From assembly GCA_023386495.1 (NCBI GenBank), contig JAEWJS010000136.1:1-64000 (forward strand): DNA of 64,000 nt, written 5' to 3'. The notes under the pieces are model-generated. The model was not told the origin of the DNA. It searched no databases and worked only from the letters and a program-made list of their open reading frames with translations. Positions 46,823-57,403 of this stretch are shown piece after piece. The stretch is from Bacillota bacterium (GTDB lineage: Bacteria > Bacillota > Bacilli > Paenibacillales > Paenibacillaceae). The number at the start of each line of letters is the position of its first letter. Within the stretch, counting starts at the first letter, position 1. The translations under genes were made by a program, and so were the position numbers.

Positions 46823-47398
46823 TCACCGCTGCCGTTCGGCGGCCATCGCATCGGCCTTGGTAGCATGCACGGTGCCGAATGCATGCTCGGGCGGCGCATA
46901 GATCGCGTAGACCTTCATCGGCTTGTTTCCCGTATTGGTGATATTGTGCCATTTGCCAGCCGGAACCATAACGGCGTAATCCTCGAAGGCGTTCGCCGCA
47001 TAATCCAAGCGATCCCGGCTATCGCCCATCTGCACGAGCCCTTGTCCTTCTTCGATCCGTATGAACTGGTCTGTCGTCGGATGAACTTCTAAGCCGATAT
47101 CATCCCCGACGCCGATGCTCATGACCGTCACTTGCAGATGGCTGCCCGTCCAGAGGGCGGTGCGGTACGTATTGTTGCGCTCCGTCACGTCCTCGATATT
47201 CACGACCAGCGGCGTCCCCCCATAGTCCTTCATCGCAATATCACGGAATGTCCGGCCGCCGTAATGCCAATCCCCTGCGGCCCATCCGGCAGCCGGATAC
47301 CTATATGCGGGAGCAGCGCAGAACGTCGGATAGGGATAGCCGTACCGGTAATACGCGTACGCAGGGGATACGCACGTTGTTGCGGGAACAGGATACAT
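46823..47398 (-). CDS. Cupin domain protein with Tyr/Pro-rich N-terminus
   Basis: 191-aa protein. The first 45 residues are rich in Tyr, Pro and Ala (YAYYRYGYPYP, AYRYPAAGW). The rest is a cupin barrel: GVGDDIGLEVHPTTDQFIRIEEGQGLVQMG and VPAGKWHNITNTGNKPMKVYAIYAPPEH, with the metal-ligand pattern GxxxxxHxxxxQxxxxxxG and a second His. Such Tyr-rich tails occur in spore coat proteins, so a coat role is possible. GGAGG lies 11 nt before ATG 47398. Separate from the GH43 gene by 103 bp. Confidence 0.8.
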   Translation of the reverse strand: MYPVPATTCVSPAYAYYRYGYPYPTFCAAPAYRYPAAGWAAGDWHYGGRTFRDIAMKDYGGTPLVVNIEDVTERNNTYRTALWTGSHLQVTVMSIGVGDDIGLEVHPTTDQFIRIEEGQGLVQMGDSRDRLDYAANAFEDYAVMVPAGKWHNITNTGNKPMKVYAIYAPPEHAFGTVHATKADAMAAERQR

Positions 47399-47501
47399 GG
47401 TTGTCAATTCCTCCCAATGGATGATGACACATCTTATGCCCATGCTCCGCGTTCCGTTCCGCACCTCGGTCTGTCACCGGCGTCCGCTGACGCGCTCTTC
47501 G

Positions 47502-49124
47502 CTACTCGGTCTCCCGATAAGCCAAATAATCGAAGTCCGCATGCTTCCGCACGCCGCTCAAATCTTGCACGCACACCCCGACGAACGCGCCGGTGAAGCC
47601 TTGGTCGAGCAGGACGCCGCCGCGCTTCGTCTCCACATGCTCGTCAGACATCCGTCCGGCATCGAGCACCGGCCCGATCGTCGTCCACGCAGCGCCGTCT
47701 GCGGAATAGTGGAACTGCGCGCGCTCATGCTCCAGCGAAAGCTTCAGATAGACCCGCTCCCAGCCGTCCACGCTCACTTCCCGCTCCAGCGGCTCGTCGT
47801 ACTGGCCTTGGTCGCTCGTCATGATCGTCAGGCTCTTGCCCAACGTCTCATCACGGCTGATCCGCAGATAATACCAGTTCTTCGCGTTATAGTAGTATAC
47901 CAGTCCGGCCATCTGCTGATGGGTGTCCGGCTCGAATTCCACGACCGTCTCCGCCTCGGCGACGAATGCTTGCTGCCGGCGCGCGACCAGACTTTGGCCA
48001 TGCGCCGAAGTGAAGGAGTCCCTGCCGCGAAGGCGCAGATAGCCCGGTCGCTCGCGCAGCGACAGCCACGCCTCGTCCGCCGGTTCCCGCAGCGTGTTCA
48101 GATGGATGCCGAGCGCAGGCGCATCGAAGTGATCAACGCCGACGCCATGCGCATGCTCGTCGAACGGCTGCTCCGCGAGTCCCGCCGGCGCCTCAACGGC
48201 GAGCTGCGGCGAATTGCCCCCACCCGCCAGCCGCAGCCAGCCGTCTGCGGTCCACTCGACCTTCTGGATCGCGGTCTCCCGGCCCAGGTTGCACGTGCGC
48301 GACGACGCGAGCGGCCTGCCGCACAAGTGGACCATGTACCACTCGCCAGCCTGCGTCTCCACCAGATCGCCATGGCCTGCACGCTGCAGCGGCAGCTCGG
48401 GATTATCGCGAGACGTCAGCATCGGATTCGCCGGATCGACCTCGTACGGCCCGAAGAGCGACGTCGACCGCGCGATCGTGACGGCGTGGTTCCACCGAGT
48501 CCCGCCTTCGGCGGTCAGCAGGTAATAGTACTCCCCGCGCCGATACAGATGCGGTCCCTCGGTCAATCCCAGCGGCGTACCGCCGAAAATGTTCCGGATC
48601 GGTCCGACAAGCTTCCGCTCCTGTGCATCGTACTCTTGGATCAGGATGCCGCCGAATTTATTGCGGCCCTTCCGATGGTCCCACACCAGGTTGACCAGCC
48701 ACTTGCGGCCGTCCTCGTCATGGAACAGCGACGGGTCGAAGCCGCTGCTGTTCAAGTAGATGGGCTCTGACCAAGGGCCCATGATGTCCGTTGCGGTCAC
48801 GAGGTAATTATGCGTATCCTTGAACGGTCCGATATGGCTCTTCACGTCGGTGTAGATCAGATAGTACGTCCCGTCGCTGTAGGTTAGGCAAGGCGCCCAG
48901 ATGCCGCCGGAATTCGGATTGCCGAGCATGTCGAGCTGGCTTCGCCGCGTCAGCGGATGCGTCAGCAGCCGCCAATTCCGCAGGTCGCGGGAATGATGGA
49001 TCTGCACGCCCGGGAACCATTCGAACGTGGACGTGGCGATATAATAGTCGTCGCCGACGCGTATGATGGACGGGTCCGGATTGAAGCCGTTCAATATGGG
49101 GTTCATGATCATGTTCTCGCTCAT
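47502..49124 (-). CDS. xynB: Beta-xylosidase / arabinofuranosidase (GH43)
   Basis: Removes xylose (or arabinose) from xylo-oligosaccharides. The five-bladed propeller has its catalytic base Asp in GFNPDPSI (residue 17), pKa-tuning Asp in SSGFDPSLF and acid Glu in [10 protein letters not shown]. The C-terminal 200 residues are the beta-sandwich seen in XynB-type GH43 enzymes ([18 protein letters not shown]). No signal peptide, 540 aa. Its start overlaps the pentonate dehydratase gene by 4 bp, so it is last in that operon. Confidence 0.93.
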   Translation of the reverse strand: MSENMIMNPILNGFNPDPSIIRVGDDYYIATSTFEWFPGVQIHHSRDLRNWRLLTHPLTRRSQLDMLGNPNSGGIWAPCLTYSDGTYYLIYTDVKSHIGPFKDTHNYLVTATDIMGPWSEPIYLNSSGFDPSLFHDEDGRKWLVNLVWDHRKGRNKFGGILIQEYDAQERKLVGPIRNIFGGTPLGLTEGPHLYRRGEYYYLLTAEGGTRWNHAVTIARSTSLFGPYEVDPANPMLTSRDNPELPLQRAGHGDLVETQAGEWYMVHLCGRPLASSRTCNLGRETAIQKVEWTADGWLRLAGGGNSPQLAVEAPAGLAEQPFDEHAHGVGVDHFDAPALGIHLNTLREPADEAWLSLRERPGYLRLRGRDSFTSAHGQSLVARRQQAFVAEAETVVEFEPDTHQQMAGLVYYYNAKNWYYLRISRDETLGKSLTIMTSDQGQYDEPLEREVSVDGWERVYLKLSLEHERAQFHYSADGAAWTTIGPVLDAGRMSDEHVETKRGGVLLDQGFTGAFVGVCVQDLSGVRKHADFDYLAYRETE

Positions 49125-51145
49125 GCTCCGCGTTCCTCCGATCCCATCGGACTGATCGCTGTCTCGCCGGCTTCCTTCGCGAGAGCCCGCATGCCCGCTT
49201 CAAGTGTCTGAATAATGCGGTCCGTGTCGTAGACGCAGCCTTTCCACGTGCCGCCGCTGGCGGCTTGCAGCGCCGCCCACAGCCGGGTATCGTCCGGCAG
49301 GTCGGGATCCTCCGCCAAGCCGGGATGCGGCGTGCGCGCAGCGAGCACGGCCGAGCCGGCTTCCGGCGTCTCCGGCGAATCGCCGCAGCCGACCATATGC
49401 ATGCTGCCCTCCAGGTTCCGAGTGTCGATCCGAATATCGACCCAATCGCCGTCGCGCAGGAGGCCGACAGGACCGCCGGCCAGCGCCTCCGGTCCGACAT
49501 GGCCGATGCAGGCGCCGGTCGACACGCCGGAGAAGCGCGCATCGGTGAGGAGCGATACCTGCTTGCCGTAGGACAGATGCTTCAGCGCGGAGGTCAGCTG
49601 GTACGTCTCCTCCATGCCGGTACCCGAAGGCCCTCGGCCGATCAGCGCCAGGATGTCGCCGGCCGCGATGCCGCCGGTCTTGATCGCGCGAATCGCTGCG
49701 CGCTCGGTCGTGAACACCTTCACCCGGCCGACATGCCGGAACACGCCGGCTTCGTCCAATACGGACGGATCGATGGCCGTCGACTTGATCACGGAGCCCT
49801 CCGGCGCGAGATTGCCGGTCGGGAACGTGACCGTCGGAGCCAGACCGGCCGCCTTCGCCCGTTCCGGGCTGTAGATGACCGTATCCGGATCGATGCCTTC
49901 CTGCTCGGCAAGGTAAGCCCGCATGCGCTGCCGCCGCTCGGACGTCTCCCACCAGTCCAGGTTCTCGCCCAGCGTGACGCCTGTCGCTGTTAAGACGGAT
50001 TCGTCCAGGACGCCGAGCTTGCGGAGATGGAGCATGACCTCAGGCACGCCGCCGGCGAGGAACAAGCGCACGGTCGGATGCGGGATCGGGCCGTTCGGCA
50101 GCACGCTGACGAGCCGCGGCACGGCGCGGTTCACCGCCGCCCAATCGGCAACGTCCGGCACGGCAAGACCTGCCGCGGCCGCAATGGCCGGGATATGGAG
50201 GAGCAGGTTCGTCGAGCCGCCGAAGGCCGCATGGATCACCATCGCGTTCTTGATGGAGGCGTCGGTAAGCAGCTCTTTCATCGTAATTCCGCCCTCGGCG
50301 AGCGCCATCGCCGCGCGCGCGGATTGGCGCGCCATCTCGGTCCAGACCGGCTGGCCGGACGGCGCGAGCGCCGCATGCGGCACGGTCAGTCCCAATGCTT
50401 CCGCGACGACCTGCGCGGTCCCGGCCGTGCCGAGGAATTGGCAGCCGCCTCCCGGCGTTGCGCATGCGCGGCAGCCGAGATCGGCGGCTTCCTCCAGCGA
50501 CAGCTCGCCGTTGGCGTAGCGGGCGCCGATCGTCTGGATCTTGCCCGCGTCCTCGCCCTGCGTAGGCGGCAGCGTCACCCCGCCCGGCACGATGACGCCG
50601 GGCAGGTTCTTCATGCCGGCCAGCGCCAGCATCATCGCCGGCAGGCCTTTGTCGCAAGTGGCCACGCCGACGACTGCCGCACGCGTCGGCAGCGAGCGGA
50701 TAAGCCGCCGCATGACGATCGCAGCATCGTTGCGATAGGGGAGCGAATCGAACATGCCGGACGTACCCTGCGAGCGGCCGTCGCACGGATCGCTGACATA
50801 GCCTGCGAACGGAATATTGCCCGCTCCCGTAATCTCTTCGGCCGCCGCTTTCATCAAGAGGCCGATCTCCCAATGTCCGGTATGGTAGCCCAGCGCTGCA
50901 GGCGAACCGTCCTCATTGCGGATGCCGCCCTGCGTGCCGAGAATGAGCACCTCCCGGCCCTTCAGCCGCTCCGGCTTCAAGCCCATCCCGACATTCTGGC
51001 TCCACCCGAACAGGTCGCCGCTCGGCGCGTTGAGGAGCATATCCGGCGTCAGCGGCAGCGAGCCTGTCGGTCCCGTTGCGTGCGTCGCCACCTGGAAGTA
51101 TGCTTCGTCGTCCTTCCCCATTACGTTCCTGATCCGTTCATTCAT
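49121..51145 (-). CDS. D-xylonate dehydratase (YjhG/YagF family)
   Basis: IlvD/Edd-family iron-sulfur enzyme that dehydrates D-xylonate to 2-keto-3-deoxy-xylonate. Cluster Cys residues are likely in [26 protein letters not shown] and [14 protein letters not shown]. Length of 674 aa is that of the YjhG/YagF branch and longer than IlvD. L-arabinonate could also be the substrate. Between aldehyde dehydrogenase (19-bp gap) and GH43. Confidence 0.88.
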   Translation of the reverse strand: MNERIRNVMGKDDEAYFQVATHATGPTGSLPLTPDMLLNAPSGDLFGWSQNVGMGLKPERLKGREVLILGTQGGIRNEDGSPAALGYHTGHWEIGLLMKAAAEEITGAGNIPFAGYVSDPCDGRSQGTSGMFDSLPYRNDAAIVMRRLIRSLPTRAAVVGVATCDKGLPAMMLALAGMKNLPGVIVPGGVTLPPTQGEDAGKIQTIGARYANGELSLEEAADLGCRACATPGGGCQFLGTAGTAQVVAEALGLTVPHAALAPSGQPVWTEMARQSARAAMALAEGGITMKELLTDASIKNAMVIHAAFGGSTNLLLHIPAIAAAAGLAVPDVADWAAVNRAVPRLVSVLPNGPIPHPTVRLFLAGGVPEVMLHLRKLGVLDESVLTATGVTLGENLDWWETSERRQRMRAYLAEQEGIDPDTVIYSPERAKAAGLAPTVTFPTGNLAPEGSVIKSTAIDPSVLDEAGVFRHVGRVKVFTTERAAIRAIKTGGIAAGDILALIGRGPSGTGMEETYQLTSALKHLSYGKQVSLLTDARFSGVSTGACIGHVGPEALAGGPVGLLRDGDWVDIRIDTRNLEGSMHMVGCGDSPETPEAGSAVLAARTPHPGLAEDPDLPDDTRLWAALQAASGGTWKGCVYDTDRIIQTLEAGMRALAKEAGETAISPMGSEERGA

Positions 51146-51164
51146 CCCGCGTTTCCCCTCCCGG

Positions 51165-52640
51165 TTACGGCTTCACGAACACGGTCTTCACCGATGTATA
51201 GAACTCGATCGCTGCCTGCCCTTGCTCCCGCGAGTGGGAGCTTGACCCCTTCATGCCGCCGAACGGTGCCTGAAGTTCTACGCCGGCCGTCTCCGCGTTG
51301 ACGCGCACGAGTCCGGCATCCGTCTCCTGAATGAACGTCAGCGCGCTGCCGAGGTTGCGCGTGTAGAGCGAGGCGCTGAGGCCGTATTCCGTGTCGTTCG
51401 CGAGCGCGATCGCTTCCGCCATGTCGCGGGCCTCGATAAGCGCCAGCACTGGTCCGAAAATCTCTTCGCGCGCAATCGTCATCGCAGGGGTCACCTTGTC
51501 GAATACCGCAGGCGTGACATAGTAGCCCTGGGCCAGCGCAGGGTCCTCCGGCTGCGTCCCGCCGAACAGCAGCTCGGCGCCTTCTTCGATCCCTTTATTG
51601 ATGTAGCCCATAACCGTCTCGTACTGCTTGCCGCTGGCACACGGCCCGAGCCATGTCTCGGCATCCATGCCGTCGCCGACGCGCAGCGCCTTGACCTTCG
51701 CGAGCAGCTTCTCCTTGAACGCTTCATAGACGCCGGTCTCCACGATGACGCGGCTGGTTGCCGTACATTTCTGCCCGGTCGAGCGCAGTCCTCCGCTGAT
51801 CGTCGCATCGACCGCGAGATCGAGATCCGCATCCGCCGCTACGATGATCGGGTTCTTGCCGCCCATCTCCAGCTGATACTTCGCCCCGCGCGCCAGCGCG
51901 GCTTGACCGACCTGCTTGCCCACGCGGTTCGATCCCGTGAACGTGACGCCGTGGATGCCCGGATGCGCCGCGATGCCCGAACCGATCACCGCGCCGTCGC
52001 CAAGCACCATGTTCACGACGCCTGCCGGGAATCCGGCGTCATGCAGGCATTGCATGACGAGCGATGCCGTCAGCGCGGTCTCGACAGCCGGCTTCCAAAC
52101 GACGGTGTTGCCGTAGATGAGCGCCGGCGCCATCTTCCAGATCGGAATGGCCACCGGGAAGTTCCACGGCGAGATCACGCCGACGACGCCAAGCGGCACG
52201 CGCGTCGTGAACATGAGCGCTTCCGCATCGGTCGAAGGAATGACGTCGCCGATCGACCGCATGCCTTCGCCTGCGTAATAGCGCAGAATCGCGGCGCCGC
52301 GGGCCGTCTCCCCCTTCGCTTCGCCCAGTGTCTTGCCCATCTCGCGCGTCATCGCGCGGCCCACTTCATCCATGCGGCTCTCCAGCAGGTCCGCTGCCTT
52401 GAACAGCATCGCGCCGCGCTGCGCGCCGGTCAGCTTGCGCCAAGCCACTCTGGCCGCTTCAGCCGCCTGCACCGCAGCTTCCAGATCGGCCCTATTCGAC
52501 GCGGCCGCCTGCCCGACGACCTCTCCGCGCTTCGCCGGGTTGAGGCTCGGCATGCGTTCGCCCGATGCCGGTGCCTTCCACTCGCCGCCAATATAATTAT
52601 CGATCAATACCTTCTCTTGATTCTCTTGAACTGCTGCCAT
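51165..52640 (-). CDS. 2-oxoglutarate semialdehyde dehydrogenase (aldehyde dehydrogenase family)
   Basis: NAD(P)-dependent dehydrogenase. It has VVSPWNFP-like [25 protein letters not shown], Glu in [11 protein letters not shown] and catalytic Cys in [11 protein letters not shown]. Length 491 aa, like 2,5-dioxovalerate dehydrogenases such as YcbD. In this operon it would oxidise 2-oxoglutarate semialdehyde to 2-oxoglutarate, the last step of the Weimberg route. AAGGAGG lies upstream of ATG 52640. Confidence 0.87.
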   Translation of the reverse strand: MAAVQENQEKVLIDNYIGGEWKAPASGERMPSLNPAKRGEVVGQAAASNRADLEAAVQAAEAARVAWRKLTGAQRGAMLFKAADLLESRMDEVGRAMTREMGKTLGEAKGETARGAAILRYYAGEGMRSIGDVIPSTDAEALMFTTRVPLGVVGVISPWNFPVAIPIWKMAPALIYGNTVVWKPAVETALTASLVMQCLHDAGFPAGVVNMVLGDGAVIGSGIAAHPGIHGVTFTGSNRVGKQVGQAALARGAKYQLEMGGKNPIIVAADADLDLAVDATISGGLRSTGQKCTATSRVIVETGVYEAFKEKLLAKVKALRVGDGMDAETWLGPCASGKQYETVMGYINKGIEEGAELLFGGTQPEDPALAQGYYVTPAVFDKVTPAMTIAREEIFGPVLALIEARDMAEAIALANDTEYGLSASLYTRNLGSALTFIQETDAGLVRVNAETAGVELQAPFGGMKGSSSHSREQGQAAIEFYTSVKTVFVKP

Positions 52641-52668
52641 GATCCATTCTCCTCCTTCAATAGGGTTG

Positions 52669-53562
52669 TTACGCTTGCTCCAGCTCATGTGCATAGGCTG
52701 CCGTATTCACCAAGGTACCGATGCTTGCAATCTCGATCTCGATCCGGTCGCCGGACGCCAGCGTGAATTGGTTCGGCGGCACGAGGCACGTGCCCGTCAG
52801 CAGCACCGTGCCGTCGAACAGCTCGTTGTCCCGCTTCAAGAAGCCTGCGAGCTCCTCCAGCCTACGCTTCAATTGCCCGGTGCTGCCGGATTCGTCGACC
52901 ACCTTCACGCCGTCCCGATAGATGCGGCAGGAGATCTTCAGATCGTAAGGGTCCGCTACCGTCTCCGCCAGCCGAACGTAAGGCCCGATGGAGCAGGAGT
53001 TACGCCAGATTTTGGCCTGTGGCAGATAGAGCGGGTTCTCGCCCTCGATATCGCGGCAGCTCATGTCGTTGCCCGCCGTATAACCGATGATCGCGCCTGT
53101 ACGATCCAGCACGAGACCGAGCTCTGCCTCCGGCACCTGCCACGTGGAATCGCTCCGAAGGCCGACCTTCTCGCCTGGTCCGACCGTCCGGGCCGAAGTC
53201 GATTTCATGAACAATTCCGGACGCTCCGCATCATAGACTTTGTCATAGAACGTGCTTGCATCCAGCTTGCCTGCCGTCGCCTCGTAATTCCGCGCCTCGC
53301 GGCTCTTCTGGTACGTCACGCCGGCCGCCCACACTTCAGGTGCATCCAAGGGCGTCAGCAGCGCCAGCGATTCGGGCGCCGCTTGGATCGGAGCCAGCTC
53401 CGCGAGGAGCGACTCCACGTAAGCCGCTGTCGAAGCGCCTGCCTTGCGGGCTTCCCCCACCAGCGTCATCAGATCCGGCGCGTTCAACCGATAAGCCTTG
53501 CCGTCCTCCAACAAGACGCCTAGATAAGTGCGTGAATCCTCCAGATAACGAAAAATACGCAT
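52669..53562 (-). CDS. FAH-family 2-keto-3-deoxy-pentonate dehydratase (probable)
   Basis: Fumarylacetoacetate hydrolase-fold protein, 297 aa. Metal-site motifs are [36 protein letters not shown] and [22 protein letters not shown]. This set matches the AraD1-like 2-keto-3-deoxy-L-arabinonate dehydratases rather than fumarylacetoacetase. It would convert 2-keto-3-deoxy-pentonate to 2-oxoglutarate semialdehyde. First gene of the operon; GGGAGGGG lies upstream. Promoter carries an operator-like site shared with iclR. Confidence 0.85.
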   Translation of the reverse strand: MRIFRYLEDSRTYLGVLLEDGKAYRLNAPDLMTLVGEARKAGASTAAYVESLLAELAPIQAAPESLALLTPLDAPEVWAAGVTYQKSREARNYEATAGKLDASTFYDKVYDAERPELFMKSTSARTVGPGEKVGLRSDSTWQVPEAELGLVLDRTGAIIGYTAGNDMSCRDIEGENPLYLPQAKIWRNSCSIGPYVRLAETVADPYDLKISCRIYRDGVKVVDESGSTGQLKRRLEELAGFLKRDNELFDGTVLLTGTCLVPPNQFTLASGDRIEIEIASIGTLVNTAAYAHELEQA

Positions 53563-53583
53563 AATCGTTTCCCCTCCCACATA

Positions 53584-53613
53584 GTTGTTCTACATTATAA
53601 AACAACGTTCTGC
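53584..53613. promoter_or_regulatory. IclR operator candidate before the pentonate operon
   Basis: AAAACAACGTTCTGC (53599-53613) resembles the palindrome before iclR. GTTGTT-N11-AACAAC forms a dyad over it. On the minus strand it overlaps TTGCAG-N17-TAGAAC, a possible promoter. Confidence 0.5.
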
Positions 53614-53663
53614 AATATTCCTATAAGAAGATGCGGCAGCTGCCGCTTCGTTCTTCAACCTCA

Positions 53664-54419
53664 CTACGGGCGGTAGCCGATCCCCTGCGAGATCCGCGAT
53701 GCCGTCTCGCGAAGGCGCACTGCCAATGCTTCCAGCTCGCGATCGTCGACCGTAGATACCATCGTCGAGATGCTGATCGCGGCCGATACGCGCCCGCCAT
53801 GATCGAACACGGGAGCAGCAGCGCAGCGCACACCCGGCTCGTTCTCCTCGCGGTCATAAGCAACGCCCTCGCCGCGAACGGCCGTCAGCTCCCTGCGGAA
53901 GTCTGCCTCGCTCGCGATCGTTCGAGCCGTCTGCGTCGTATACACATAGCCCTGGAGCAATCGGTCGAGCTCCTGGTCCGGCAAGAAGGCCGCCAGCACC
54001 TTGCCTACGGCACTGCTATGAAGCGGAACGCGCCGTCCGATCCGGGAATAGCGGATCGCCGCCTTGCTGCCTTCGACCTTGTCGATGTAGACGCCTTCCG
54101 CGCCGTCTCGAACGACGAGATGGACGGTCTGTCCCGTCCCTCCTGACAGCTCCTGCAGCGGACGGCTCGCGATCTCGCGAATATCGAAGCCTGCGAGCAG
54201 CACCTGCCCCTTCTCTAAGAACCGCACGCCCAGCCGGTACAGCCCATGCTGGTCCTGTTCGATATAGCCGTGCAGCTGAAGCGTCTTGAGCAGCGAGTGC
54301 ACCGTGCTCTTGTGCAGTTGGACCCGCGCGCTGATCTCCGTAATCTTCAGCTCCCGGGTCTGTTCATCGAACAAGTCGACGATTCGGAGCGCCCTGTCGA
54401 GCGATTGTATAATCGGCAT
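53664..54419 (-). CDS. IclR family transcriptional regulator
   Basis: Regulator of 251 aa with an N-terminal winged helix (LKITEISARVQLHKSTVHSLLKTLQLHGYIEQ) and a C-terminal effector domain (GQTVHLVVRDGAEGVYIDKVEGSKAAIRY; PLHSSAVGKVLAAF; GVRCAAAPVFDHGGRVSAAISIS). It precedes the pentonate operon on the same strand with 101 bp between. The same operator-like sequence lies before both. It probably senses a pentonate or keto-deoxy-pentonate. Confidence 0.92.
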   Translation of the reverse strand: MPIIQSLDRALRIVDLFDEQTRELKITEISARVQLHKSTVHSLLKTLQLHGYIEQDQHGLYRLGVRFLEKGQVLLAGFDIREIASRPLQELSGGTGQTVHLVVRDGAEGVYIDKVEGSKAAIRYSRIGRRVPLHSSAVGKVLAAFLPDQELDRLLQGYVYTTQTARTIASEADFRRELTAVRGEGVAYDREENEPGVRCAAAPVFDHGGRVSAAISISTMVSTVDDRELEALAVRLRETASRISQGIGYRP

Positions 54420-54452
54420 ACCGCGATAGACACCTACTCAGTTTTATAATAT

Positions 54453-54465
54453 AGAACGACGTTCT
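54453..54465. promoter_or_regulatory. IclR operator candidate before iclR
   Basis: AGAACG-A-CGTTCT is a perfect inverted repeat. Together with TGT it matches the site at 53599-53613 in most positions. It overlaps TTACAG-N17-TAAAAC on the minus strand, suggesting autoregulation. Confidence 0.55.
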
Positions 54466-54650
54466 GTAATTATCATTATATCATGAATAACCTCCAATTG
54501 GGTATACGTCCATACGCCTGCTCAGCCTGCTTCTCCTGCAGTACCGTGTCGAATGATGAAAAATCGCACAAAACGCACATGATTTTCAATGTACGCCTTC
54601 ATGAAAGCGGTTTACACTTGGAGCAGTCCAATCGCTTGGAGGTATATTCA

Positions 54651-56348
54651 ATGAAGCTTCGATTCGGAATACGGTCGATACGCCATAAGCTGATCGTATC
54701 GTTCATCGCCGTCATTGTGCTCACCGTCATGCTGGGCGGCGTGCAATCGTATGTATTTTACGGCTACTTACAAGAGTATAACGCGCTCGTCGACAGTACC
54801 GCACGCGCGAATAAACTCAGCGGACTGCTGAAGCCTTCGCTCGATCATGAAGTGCGCGATATCGTCTTCGGCATGCAGACCTTCGAGGAGGGCCGCCAAT
54901 ACGCATTGATCGAAGAGATGAACGCACGAATCGATGAATTGGAACGTCATGAGCACGCAGCCAGCGTGCGGCAGCGAATCGGCGAGATTCGCAATACGAT
55001 GGATTCGCTCCTCCTTCAAGTCGATACGTTGAAGCGGCAGGTCGCAGAAGGCGATTCCGTCGATCAACAGACCGTCTCCTATGAGCTGGCGGTCGACATC
55101 ACGTTCCTGATCGAGCAGAGCGTGCAAGACCTTGTGCGTGAGCAGCTTGTTGCCATGGAGCAGAAGGCGTCGCAGGTAACCGCTGCCTTCACGCGCACGA
55201 TCTACGTCATGATCGGCGCTGCGACCTTCATCGTTACCCTCTCGCTGCTGATCGCCTGGTTGATCTCCCGTTCCATCGCGAATCCGCTGTCGCGCATCCA
55301 GCGCAGCCTGACCCGTCTATCCGAGGGGGATCTCGCGATCGACAGCTTAACGTCTCTATCGCGCGACGAGATCGGCAAGTTGGGCAACGCCTTCAACGCG
55401 ATGCTCGGCAGTCTGCAGCATATCGTGTCCAGCGTACAAGAGACCAGCCGACAGGTCGCCGCTTCCTCGGAGCATATCCACTATGGCGTGCAGGAGAATA
55501 ACCAAGCCGGCGAGGAGATCGCGCAAGCCGCGCAGCTCATTCATGAAGCCGTGCTTGAGCAAGATTCATTCGTGCAGGATACCGTCCGTCATTGCGCATT
55601 CTTAACCGCATCAATCGAGCAGATGCTGCAGAAGTCGGATCGAATTAGCCAGCGAGCGGAAGAGTCCGTTACGCTGGCGAATGCGGGATGCAGCGCGATG
55701 GGCGAATTCATGGCATCGTTCGAGCACCTGAAGCAAGCGATTGCCAAGATCGAGAAGGATACGGAGCAGTTGGAGGGACGGATCGAAGAGATGTCCGCCT
55801 TGCTTAGACAGATCCAGAGCGTCTCTTCCGAGACGAAAATTTTATCCCTGAACGCATCCATCGAATCCGCTCGAGCGAGCCAATCCGGCGCTAGCTTCTC
55901 CGTCATCGCGCAGCGGATCAAGCAGTTGGCAGGCATCACGGACGGACTAGCCTCCACGATCGACCTGCGGTTGGACGAAGTGCGGCGGAACATGATTGCC
56001 ATTCGCACGCAGATGGCAGACAGCACGAACCAGCTCGTGCTCGGCGGCCACCGCGCGATCGCCGCTGACCGCATGTTCGAAGCGATCCGCGAAGCGAATG
56101 ATCACGTGCAGTCCGAGGTACAGGCTTCCAATCAAGACCTGCAGGACGCGGCTCGGCGCATGGACCGCATGCAATCGCATATCGAGGAGGTGAAAGCGCA
56201 GGCGGGGCGCGTCAAGCAAGAAATTCAAGGCATCGCTGCAATGGGAGAAGAGCAGGTCGCGTCACTGCAGGAAGTGGCTGCAGCGTCGGACCTGCTCATG
56301 GATCGCATTACGGACATGGACCGTTCGGTCGCGAAGTTCCATCGATAA
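54651..56348 (+). CDS. Methyl-accepting chemotaxis-type sensor protein
   Basis: 565-aa receptor. Helix 1 near residues 15-37 (LIVSFIAVIVLTVMLGGVQSYVF), an extracytoplasmic four-helix-type domain of about 150 residues, and helix 2 near 185-208 (VMIGAATFIVTLSLLIAWLI). A HAMP domain follows, then a long coiled-coil signalling domain. The hairpin tip reads ETKILSLNASIESARASQSGASF, a diverged form of the usual tip with QTNLLALNAAIEAAR, so coupling to CheA is not certain. GGAGGT lies 7 nt before the ATG; the open frame extends 56 codons further. No chemotaxis genes adjacent. Confidence 0.87.
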   Translation: MKLRFGIRSIRHKLIVSFIAVIVLTVMLGGVQSYVFYGYLQEYNALVDSTARANKLSGLLKPSLDHEVRDIVFGMQTFEEGRQYALIEEMNARIDELERHEHAASVRQRIGEIRNTMDSLLLQVDTLKRQVAEGDSVDQQTVSYELAVDITFLIEQSVQDLVREQLVAMEQKASQVTAAFTRTIYVMIGAATFIVTLSLLIAWLISRSIANPLSRIQRSLTRLSEGDLAIDSLTSLSRDEIGKLGNAFNAMLGSLQHIVSSVQETSRQVAASSEHIHYGVQENNQAGEEIAQAAQLIHEAVLEQDSFVQDTVRHCAFLTASIEQMLQKSDRISQRAEESVTLANAGCSAMGEFMASFEHLKQAIAKIEKDTEQLEGRIEEMSALLRQIQSVSSETKILSLNASIESARASQSGASFSVIAQRIKQLAGITDGLASTIDLRLDEVRRNMIAIRTQMADSTNQLVLGGHRAIAADRMFEAIREANDHVQSEVQASNQDLQDAARRMDRMQSHIEEVKAQAGRVKQEIQGIAAMGEEQVASLQEVAAASDLLMDRITDMDRSVAKFHR

Positions 56349-56389
56349 GCGCAATCGTACCTTTTCAAGGCCATACAAGACTGAGCCGA

Positions 56390-57403
56390 TCAATCTCCGG
56401 TAAGCGCATCGCGCTCAATCGCGCCTGGCGGCTTAGCCAGCCATTCCCGCGCGATCAATTCCTTCGTCAGCGACTCCGTATAAGCGCCTGCTCGCGTAAT
56501 GGCTGCCAGATAGCCTGCCGCGATGTCATTGCGCATGACCGATCCCAGCGAACGACCGAATTGGGTAATGACTGCTCCGAACATGCCGGCTATATGGCAA
56601 GCGGCGAGTCGATCGGAGAACACCGGCCGCGTCGCATCCGTCACCTCCGCAGCATAACCAGGCGGCAGCGGCAATTGTTCCTTATCCAGGTACTCGCCCA
56701 GTTTGCCCATCAGCTCGTGAGCGATCTCCCTGCCGTCCTTCATGAATCGCCTGATCTCATCCGACTCGGCCGTCTGGGCGAATCCCAGGCAGAGCGCTTC
56801 CGTGATCCCTAAGTATTCCAGGCTCTCATACAGATTCGCGAGTTCCATACTGTTCAATGACCGCTTATCGCCGAACCATCCGTTCAGGAAGCTGGGCTTG
56901 CGAATCCGCTCCGGGCTTTCAAGAGCCGGCAAAGACGGCGTCCGCCAGAAGAGCCCCTTCTCCAGCATGGCATCCATTATGCGCTGCAGCAGGACAGAAG
57001 ACGTCTGCACGCACTCGTCCGTATGTCGGCGAATATCAGCCCTCACTGCGAGTGACAATGATCTGGCATGGAAAATAACCCCGAGCTGAGCGCCGATGCG
57101 CAGGTAATCGATGAGGAACCGGTCCGTAAATAAGCGAGGGGCATCCGCATAGGCATCCGCCGCAGTGAAGCCGGACGGCGCGGGATATTCCGCCGCCTGC
57201 AGGATCGCTCGCCTGCTGTCGATCAAGTTCTCCGCGGTCTGCTGTGCCAGCGAATATAAAGCACGGAGTTCTTCGTCACGCACCTGCTTGGCGAACGTCG
57301 GAAGAATCCGGGCAGACAAGTCGTTGATCGACAAGCCTGCCCACAAGTATCCCAATTCAGTGACGGTCATCTGCGGAGATTGCTGATATGCATTGCCTGT
57401 CAT
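56390..57403 (-). CDS. DUF3231 family protein
   Basis: Bacillales family of unknown function made of two related ferritin-like helical halves. Both have a LW/LY-x(2)L start (TELGYLWAGLSINDLSARIL; SMELANLYESLEYLGITEAL). 337 aa. AAGGAG is 7 nt before ATG 57403. It overlaps the FAD oxidoreductase gene by 4 bp, so the products probably work together. Possible metal ligands such as conserved Glu/His cannot be placed confidently. Confidence 0.82.
   Translation of the reverse strand: MTGNAYQQSPQMTVTELGYLWAGLSINDLSARILPTFAKQVRDEELRALYSLAQQTAENLIDSRRAILQAAEYPAPSGFTAADAYADAPRLFTDRFLIDYLRIGAQLGVIFHARSLSLAVRADIRRHTDECVQTSSVLLQRIMDAMLEKGLFWRTPSLPALESPERIRKPSFLNGWFGDKRSLNSMELANLYESLEYLGITEALCLGFAQTAESDEIRRFMKDGREIAHELMGKLGEYLDKEQLPLPPGYAAEVTDATRPVFSDRLAACHIAGMFGAVITQFGRSLGSVMRNDIAAGYLAAITRAGAYTESLTKELIAREWLAKPPGAIERDALTGD

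Noticed and set aside
54600..54616. cre-like site before the chemoreceptor gene
   Set aside because: TGAAAGCGGTTTACA has an extra base in the right half and does not fit the consensus well.
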